A stretch of DNA of 6,758 nt from Flavobacteriales bacterium (GTDB lineage: Bacteria > Bacteroidota > Bacteroidia > Flavobacteriales_D > Parvicellaceae). Where the stretch lies: positions 1 to 6,758 of the forward strand of contig JALWSJ010000145.1 of the NCBI GenBank assembly GCA_026993705.1, read 5' to 3'. Below are positions 1 through 3,832 of the stretch, one piece after another (position 1 is the stretch's first letter; each line of letters begins with the position of its first letter). The translations under genes were made by a program, and so were the position numbers. The notes under the pieces were generated by a model. The model did not search any database. It saw nothing but the letters and a program-made list of their open reading frames with translations, and was not told the origin of the DNA.

Positions 1-53
1 TGTTATTTTTTTAACAAAATAATTTACATTTTGCTTGTTTTAATCATAGAATA

Positions 54-193
54 CGTTAGGGATAGAAACGGCATCCTTTTGCCCGCCCTCCTTTTGGAGG
101 GCAAAAGATATAGCGGATAGCCCGACCTTTACAGCGTTAAAAATGGTTTCGTGATGAACGGAACTATTTTTTATGCTGTAATGGGAACGCCCA
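54..193 (+). repeat. Structured intergenic element, copy 1 (candidate noncoding RNA)
   Basis: Two blocks are shared with an inverted copy at the window end: 102-127 (core GATATAGCGGATAGCCC) and 183-193 (GGGAACGCCCA). Between them, 128-182 is a near-complete hairpin: 129-152 pairs with 158-181 (20 Watson-Crick pairs, 3 G-U pairs, one mismatch) around a 5-nt loop. Upstream, a second hairpin forms from TTTTG (77-81) with CAAAA (102-106) and CCCTCC (86-91) with GGAGGG (96-101), capped by TTTT. It is enclosed by ATCC (73-76)/GGAT (115-118) and CGG (69-71)/CCG (122-124). CGTT (54-57) could pair with AACG (186-189). All three wobbles in the long hairpin are G-U only in + strand RNA. Similar strings recur, as I recall, between genes of Flavobacteriia and other Bacteroidota, and may belong to the Rfam Flavo-1 motif; I could not check this. 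The outer boundaries are approximate and the function is unknown. Confidence 0.72.
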
Positions 194-290
194 AATAATT
201 ATAACCCTTACTTTTCACGTTTACAGTGTACTTTACTTAAGTTGTTTGAAAGAAAAAATATATTCTTATCGTTACAAGCTATATATGTGT

Positions 291-298
291 TATTTTTG
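291..298 (+). promoter_or_regulatory. Bacteroidota-type -7 promoter element for the ABC-F/bcp genes
   Basis: TATTTTTG matches the Bacteroidota primary sigma factor -7 consensus TAnnTTTG at every fixed position and lies 19 nt before the ATG at 318. The expected transcription start, near 303-305, would leave a leader of only about 13-15 nt. No convincing -33 element (TTG/TTTG) is visible at the usual distance; the closest is GTTAC near 271. No Shine-Dalgarno sequence precedes the start, which is usual in this phylum. Confidence 0.6.
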
Positions 299-317
299 TG
301 GAAATTAATGTATTCAA

Positions 318-2249
318 ATGATATCAGTAAATAAATTGTCCTTGTTTTTGGGAGGTAAAGAGCTTTATAAAGATGTTTCTTTTCGTATTACTAAAGTAGA
401 TAAAATTGGGCTTTCGGGAAAAAATGGAGCTGGAAAATCTACCATGCTAAAGTTGCTTACGGGCTATCATAAACCTACCGAAGGCACTATTTCTATTGAT
501 AAAGGGTTGCGGTTGTGTTATTTGCCTCAGGAATTGTTTAGCGGGTCAACTTTGCCGATTATTGAGGAAGTGAAAACGGCGAATGCTTACATTAAAAGTA
601 TTACGGATAGATTGGAGGAAATTAATGTGGAGTTGGAGACACGGCAAGATTATGAGTCGGATTCTTTTTTGCATTTGTTGGATGAATTGGCAGAACTGAA
701 CGATGCTTTTTCTTTGCATGGAGGGAACGATGTAGCAGAACAATCGGAGACAATTTTAAAAGGGTTAGGGTTTTCGGACGAAGATTTGGAACGCCCTATG
801 AATGAGTTTAGTGGAGGATGGCAAATGCGTGTTGAGTTGGCTAAACTATTGGTGCAAGCTCCCGATGTTTTGTTGTTGGATGAGCCGACTAATCACTTGG
901 ATATAGAGTCAATTGAATGGTTAGAAAATTACTTAAAACGTTACCCCGGTGCAGTATTGTTGATTTCTCACGATAAACAGTTTTTGGATAATATTACCAA
1001 TCGAACATTGGAAATTAATGCGGGTAAAATTTATGATTATAATTGCAATTACTCGACTTATCTGGTGCGAAGAGAAGAGGAGAGAGCGATGCAATTAGCC
1101 GCACAAAAGAATCAGCAACGAGAGATTGAACACAAACAAAAGTTGATAGATAAATATAGAGCAAAAGCCAATAAAGCAGCGTTTGCTCAAAGTTTGATTA
1201 AACAGTTGGACAAAATGGAAATCATCGAGCTGGATGAGACAGATGCCTCTTCTTTGCGTTTTCGTTTTCCAGACCCTGTTCCTTCGGGAAAGTTGGTGGC
1301 CGAAATTATTGATGCAGGTAAATCATTTGGAGATAAAACTATTTTTGAAAAACTGAATTTTAATATAGCGAAAGGAGAAAAAATTGCTCTGATTGGTAAG
1401 AATGGTGTTGGTAAATCTACTTTTATAAAAATGTTGGTGAATGAAACCGATTATACCGGAACCATTAAGTTAGGACACAATGTAAAGATAGGATATTTTG
1501 CACAAGATGAAGCTGCGAAGTTAGACTCCGAAAAAACAGTTTATGAAACCATAGATGATGTGGCAACAGGTGAGGTGCGTAAGAAAATTCGAGAGATTTT
1601 AGGTTCGTTTTTGTTTAGTGGAGATGAAATAGATAAAAAAGTAAAAGTGCTATCTGGTGGGGAAAAGACAAGACTTGCCTTGTGTAAATTATTACTAGAA
1701 CCCTATAATTTTTTAGTGCTCGATGAGCCGACCAACCACTTAGATATTATCTCTAAAGAAGTCCTTAAAAACGCTTTGCAAGAGTACACAGGAACATTGC
1801 TTTTGGTCTCACACGATAGGGATTTCTTAGATGGTTTGAGTGATCGATTATACTACATTCAAAACAACAATATTAGTATTTACTTTGAGTCGGTAAAAGA
1901 ACGTTTGGAGAAAATAGCAAAAGAAAATGCAGTCAATGCTAAAGGAGGTAAAACTTCTACCACTAAAAAAAAGAAAAAAGTTCTTTCAGAAAACGATTCT
2001 CGGAACTTAAATAAGACCTTGGATAAGTTAAAGAAGAATATTACAAGAGTTGAAAAAAACATTGATAAACTAGAAAGTCAAATTGAGTTGAAAGAAGAAG
2101 AGGTCAATACCATTGATTTTTCAAAAGAACCGAACCATCCTATTTTTGGAGAATTGGATGTACTACGTGCCGATTTAGAAAAAGAAATGACGACTTGGGA
2201 AACTTTGGAGGCAGAGAAAGATGCAATCATGCAAGAATTAACAGAATAA
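318..2249 (+). CDS. ABC-F family ATPase (ribosome-associated, YheS/Uup-like)
   Basis: The 643-residue protein has two ABC ATPase domains and no membrane segments, which is the ABC-F layout. Members bind the ribosomal E site and act on the peptidyl-transferase centre and P-site tRNA; some relieve stalling and some protect against antibiotics. Domain 1 shows Walker A at 34-42 (GKNGAGKST), signature FSGGW at 164-168, Walker B with DEPTNHLD at 185-195 and H-loop His218. A charged helical linker (about 250-310, the P-site tRNA interaction region) leads to domain 2: Walker A at 360-368, LSGGE at 445-449, Walker B at 467-476 and His499. A Lys-rich segment (550-554) precedes a C-terminal coiled coil (about 560-641), as in Uup and YheS. 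Both catalytic glutamates (189, 470) are present. The start at 318 fits the promoter at 291 and includes the whole first domain. The ABC-F subfamily cannot be settled by eye, so no symbol is given, and an antibiotic-resistance role is not indicated. Confidence 0.96.
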   Translation: MISVNKLSLFLGGKELYKDVSFRITKVDKIGLSGKNGAGKSTMLKLLTGYHKPTEGTISIDKGLRLCYLPQELFSGSTLPIIEEVKTANAYIKSITDRLEEINVELETRQDYESDSFLHLLDELAELNDAFSLHGGNDVAEQSETILKGLGFSDEDLERPMNEFSGGWQMRVELAKLLVQAPDVLLLDEPTNHLDIESIEWLENYLKRYPGAVLLISHDKQFLDNITNRTLEINAGKIYDYNCNYSTYLVRREEERAMQLAAQKNQQREIEHKQKLIDKYRAKANKAAFAQSLIKQLDKMEIIELDETDASSLRFRFPDPVPSGKLVAEIIDAGKSFGDKTIFEKLNFNIAKGEKIALIGKNGVGKSTFIKMLVNETDYTGTIKLGHNVKIGYFAQDEAAKLDSEKTVYETIDDVATGEVRKKIREILGSFLFSGDEIDKKVKVLSGGEKTRLALCKLLLEPYNFLVLDEPTNHLDIISKEVLKNALQEYTGTLLLVSHDRDFLDGLSDRLYYIQNNNISIYFESVKERLEKIAKENAVNAKGGKTSTTKKKKKVLSENDSRNLNKTLDKLKKNITRVEKNIDKLESQIELKEEEVNTIDFSKEPNHPIFGELDVLRADLEKEMTTWETLEAEKDAIMQELTE

Positions 2250-2276
2250 AATTATTACCTTAATAAAAAAATAAAT

Positions 2277-2729
2277 ATGCTACAAGTAGGAGACAAAGCT
2301 CCTGATTTTTCAGGAATAGACCAACACGAGAAAGAGGTTAAGTTATCGGATTTTAAAGGGAAAAAGTTAGTGCTTTATTTCTATCCGAAAGATAATACAC
2401 CTGGGTGTACAATGGAAGCCAAGAATTTAAGAGATAATTACGAATTGTTATTATCAAAAGGGTACGAAGTTGTTGGTGTTAGTGCTGATAGTGTTGCAAA
2501 ACACAAAAAATTTGCAGAAAAATACGATTTACCATTTAGTTTGATTGCCGATGAAGATAAAACGATTCTCAGGGCTTATGATGCTTGGGGATTGAAGAAG
2601 TTTATGGGAAGAGAATACGAAGGAATTATTCGTAAAACATACGTAATCAACGAAGATGGAATTATTGAAAAAATAATAGACAAGGTGAAAACGAAAGCTC
2701 ACGCAGAGCAGATTTTGGAGATAAAATAA
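2277..2729 (+). CDS. bcp: Thiol peroxidase, BCP/PrxQ-type peroxiredoxin
   Basis: This 150-residue cytoplasmic peroxiredoxin reduces hydrogen peroxide and organic hydroperoxides using thiol reductants, normally thioredoxin. The thioredoxin-fold signature is clear: GDKAPDF at 5-11, LYFYPKDNTPGCT at 33-45 with peroxidatic Cys44, and the conserved Arg near 52. The length is typical for BCP. In Escherichia coli Bcp a resolving cysteine follows five residues after the peroxidatic one; here that position is Lys49, and Cys44 is the only cysteine in the protein, so it should act by a 1-Cys mechanism. The gene starts 27 nt after the ABC-F stop with no promoter in between, so co-transcription is likely. 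The leader is A/T-rich without a Shine-Dalgarno sequence. bcp next to recA also occurs in P. gingivalis (bcp-recA-vimA), which supports the assignment. Confidence 0.96.
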   Translation: MLQVGDKAPDFSGIDQHEKEVKLSDFKGKKLVLYFYPKDNTPGCTMEAKNLRDNYELLLSKGYEVVGVSADSVAKHKKFAEKYDLPFSLIADEDKTILRAYDAWGLKKFMGREYEGIIRKTYVINEDGIIEKIIDKVKTKAHAEQILEIK

Positions 2730-2731
2730 AA

Positions 2732-2745
2732 ATTGATATATCAAT
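2732..2745. promoter_or_regulatory. 14-bp perfect palindrome upstream of recA
   Basis: ATTGATATATCAAT is a perfect inverted repeat starting 3 nt after the bcp stop codon and ending immediately before a second dyad. It lies about 28-41 nt upstream of the recA -7 element, a position where a dimeric regulator could bind. It is AT-rich and short, so chance is possible, and it has no U-tract to act as a terminator. No regulator is identified. Confidence 0.3.
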
Positions 2746-2762
2746 CCGTAAAGTTTTTACGG
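2746..2762. promoter_or_regulatory. Inverted repeat overlapping the recA -33 region
   Basis: CCGTAAA (2746-2752) and TTTACGG (2756-2762) are perfect 7-bp arms separated by GTT. The repeat ends 10 nt before the -7 element TATATTTG and covers the place where a -33 element would sit, so a bound protein would be expected to affect recA transcription. It matches neither the enterobacterial (CTG-N10-CAG) nor the Bacillus (GAAC-N4-GTTC) LexA box. It could instead be a short hairpin at the end of the bcp transcript, but no T-run follows it. Confidence 0.4.
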
Positions 2763-2772
2763 AGTAGTGTTG

Positions 2773-2780
2773 TATATTTG
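2773..2780 (+). promoter_or_regulatory. Bacteroidota-type -7 promoter element for recA-uvrA
   Basis: TATATTTG is an exact match to TAnnTTTG, 24 nt before the recA ATG at 2805. Transcription is expected to start near 2785-2787, leaving a leader of about 20 nt that is A-rich and has no properly spaced Shine-Dalgarno sequence. No standard -33 TTG is seen; the inverted repeat at 2746-2762 occupies that area. The element lies inside a possible upstream extension of the recA frame, which argues against that extension. Confidence 0.68.
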
Positions 2781-2804
2781 CATCAAATAATTAAAACAAA
2801 AGAG

Positions 2805-3821
2805 ATGGCTAAGAAAACAGATAAAAAAGTAGAGGATAATAAACTGAAATCATTGCAAGCAACATTAGAGCGTTTGGATAAGAGTTATGGTAAAGGTTCG
2901 GTAATGCGTTTGGGAGATAGAGCGGTTGAAGAAATGGATGTAATTTCAAGCGGTTCAATTACGATTAACCGTGCGTTGGGAGTGCAAGGATTTCCTAAAG
3001 GTAGAATTGTAGAAATTTTCGGTCCTGAATCTTCCGGGAAAACTACTTTGGCAATTCACGCTATTGCTGAGGCTCAAAAAAATGGAGGTATTGCAGCTAT
3101 CGTAGATGCGGAACATGCTTTTGACCCTTATTATGCAAAGGCTTTGGGAGTAGATATTGATAATTTGTTAATTTCTCAGCCGGATAATGGTGAACAAGCG
3201 TTGGAAATAGCGGATAACTTGATACGTTCGGGTGCGATAGATATTTTGGTGATTGACTCTGTGGCGGCTCTTACGCCTAAAGCAGAGATTGAAGGGGAAA
3301 TGGGAGACAGTCAAATGGGATTGCAAGCACGATTGATGTCAAAGGCTCTTCGTAAACTGACAGGGTCAATCAACAAGGCGAATACTTGTTGTATTTTTAT
3401 TAATCAATTAAGAGAAAAAATAGGAGTGATGTTTGGTAATCCCGAAACAACTACCGGAGGAAACGCTCTTAAATTTTACGCTTCGATTCGTGTGGATATT
3501 AGGCGTTCTACCGCAATTAAAAATGGAGATAAAATTTTAGGTAACCGAACCCGTGTTAAAATTGTTAAAAATAAAGTAGCTCCGCCGTTTAGAATGGCAG
3601 AGTTTGATATTTTGTATGGGAAAGGTATTTCCAAATTAGGAGAAATTATTGATTTAGGTGTTGAATTTGACGTGATAAAAAAGAGTGGTTCGTGGTACAG
3701 TTACGGCGATATTAAGCTAGGGCAAGGAAAAGATGCCGCAAAAGAATTATTGGAAGATAATCCGGAATTGATGGAAGAAATCGAAAATAAAGTAGTAGAA
3801 GCACTCAAGGAAAACGGATAA
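2805..3821 (+). CDS. recA: Recombinase RecA
   Basis: RecA forms ATP-dependent filaments on single-stranded DNA, catalyses strand exchange in recombinational repair, and acts as co-protease for LexA-type repressors where they exist. The 338-residue product is full length for the family. Visible landmarks are Walker A GPESSGKT (73-80), the catalytic glutamate in DAEHAFD (Glu103), Walker B ILVIDS (147-152), loop L1 around 161-173 (EGEMGDSQMG), loop L2 around 199-222 with FGNPETTTGGNALK, and an acidic C-terminal tail (about 314-338). The frame stays open upstream to a TTG at 2733, but the ATG at 2805 is the right start: it gives the family N-terminus (MAKKTDKK) and follows the promoter at 2773-2780. 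uvrA follows after 11 nt, so the two are almost certainly one operon. Confidence 0.99.
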   Translation: MAKKTDKKVEDNKLKSLQATLERLDKSYGKGSVMRLGDRAVEEMDVISSGSITINRALGVQGFPKGRIVEIFGPESSGKTTLAIHAIAEAQKNGGIAAIVDAEHAFDPYYAKALGVDIDNLLISQPDNGEQALEIADNLIRSGAIDILVIDSVAALTPKAEIEGEMGDSQMGLQARLMSKALRKLTGSINKANTCCIFINQLREKIGVMFGNPETTTGGNALKFYASIRVDIRRSTAIKNGDKILGNRTRVKIVKNKVAPPFRMAEFDILYGKGISKLGEIIDLGVEFDVIKKSGSWYSYGDIKLGQGKDAAKELLEDNPELMEEIENKVVEALKENG

Positions 3822-3826
3822 AGGAG
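3821..3826 (+). promoter_or_regulatory. Shine-Dalgarno sequence of uvrA, overlapping the recA stop
   Basis: AAGGAG begins on the last base of the recA TAA and is 6 nt from the uvrA ATG at 3833. This is a near-ideal Shine-Dalgarno sequence, unlike the A/T-rich leaders of the other three genes here. It fixes the uvrA start and suggests that ribosomes finishing recA can pass directly to uvrA. Confidence 0.75.
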
Positions 3827-3832
3827 AGTGTT

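Larger units (their letters stand above)
1..317. other. Gene-free leader region upstream of the ABC-F gene
   Basis: No credible coding region is visible on either strand here. The stretch holds, in order: an AT-rich segment (1-53) with only a weak 5-bp inverted repeat at 1-16; a structured repeat element (about 54-193, listed separately); an AT-rich spacer (194-290) in which I see no clear feature; and the promoter of the downstream gene (291-298). The 3' end of any upstream gene lies outside the window. Confidence 0.8.

Noticed and set aside
1..16. Hairpin or terminator of an upstream gene (TGTTA/TAACA)
   Set aside because: It is only 5 AT-rich pairs at the window edge; nothing upstream can be seen to support it.
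25..33. Promoter for copy 1 of the element (TACATTTTG)
   Set aside because: It needs one extra base relative to TAnnTTTG and has no -33 partner, so it is too weak to annotate, though it is placed suitably for an RNA starting near 40.
54..193. Integron attC site or REP element
   Set aside because: CGTTAGGG and the hairpin superficially recall attC, but the terminal RYYYAAC/GTTRRRY boxes are not in the right places, no integrase or cassette is present, and the multi-block structure does not fit a REP.
176..226. Alternative pairing of CTGTAA (176-181) with TTACAG (221-226) as a switch
   Set aside because: It is only six AT-rich pairs competing with a much longer hairpin, so it is likely chance.
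2732..2762. Classical LexA (SOS) box upstream of recA
   Set aside because: Neither the CTG-N10-CAG nor the GAAC-N4-GTTC pattern occurs in these dyads.
2733..2804. 24-codon N-terminal extension of RecA starting at a TTG
   Set aside because: It contains the -7 promoter element and both dyads and has no family similarity; the ATG at 2805 gives the normal RecA N-terminus.
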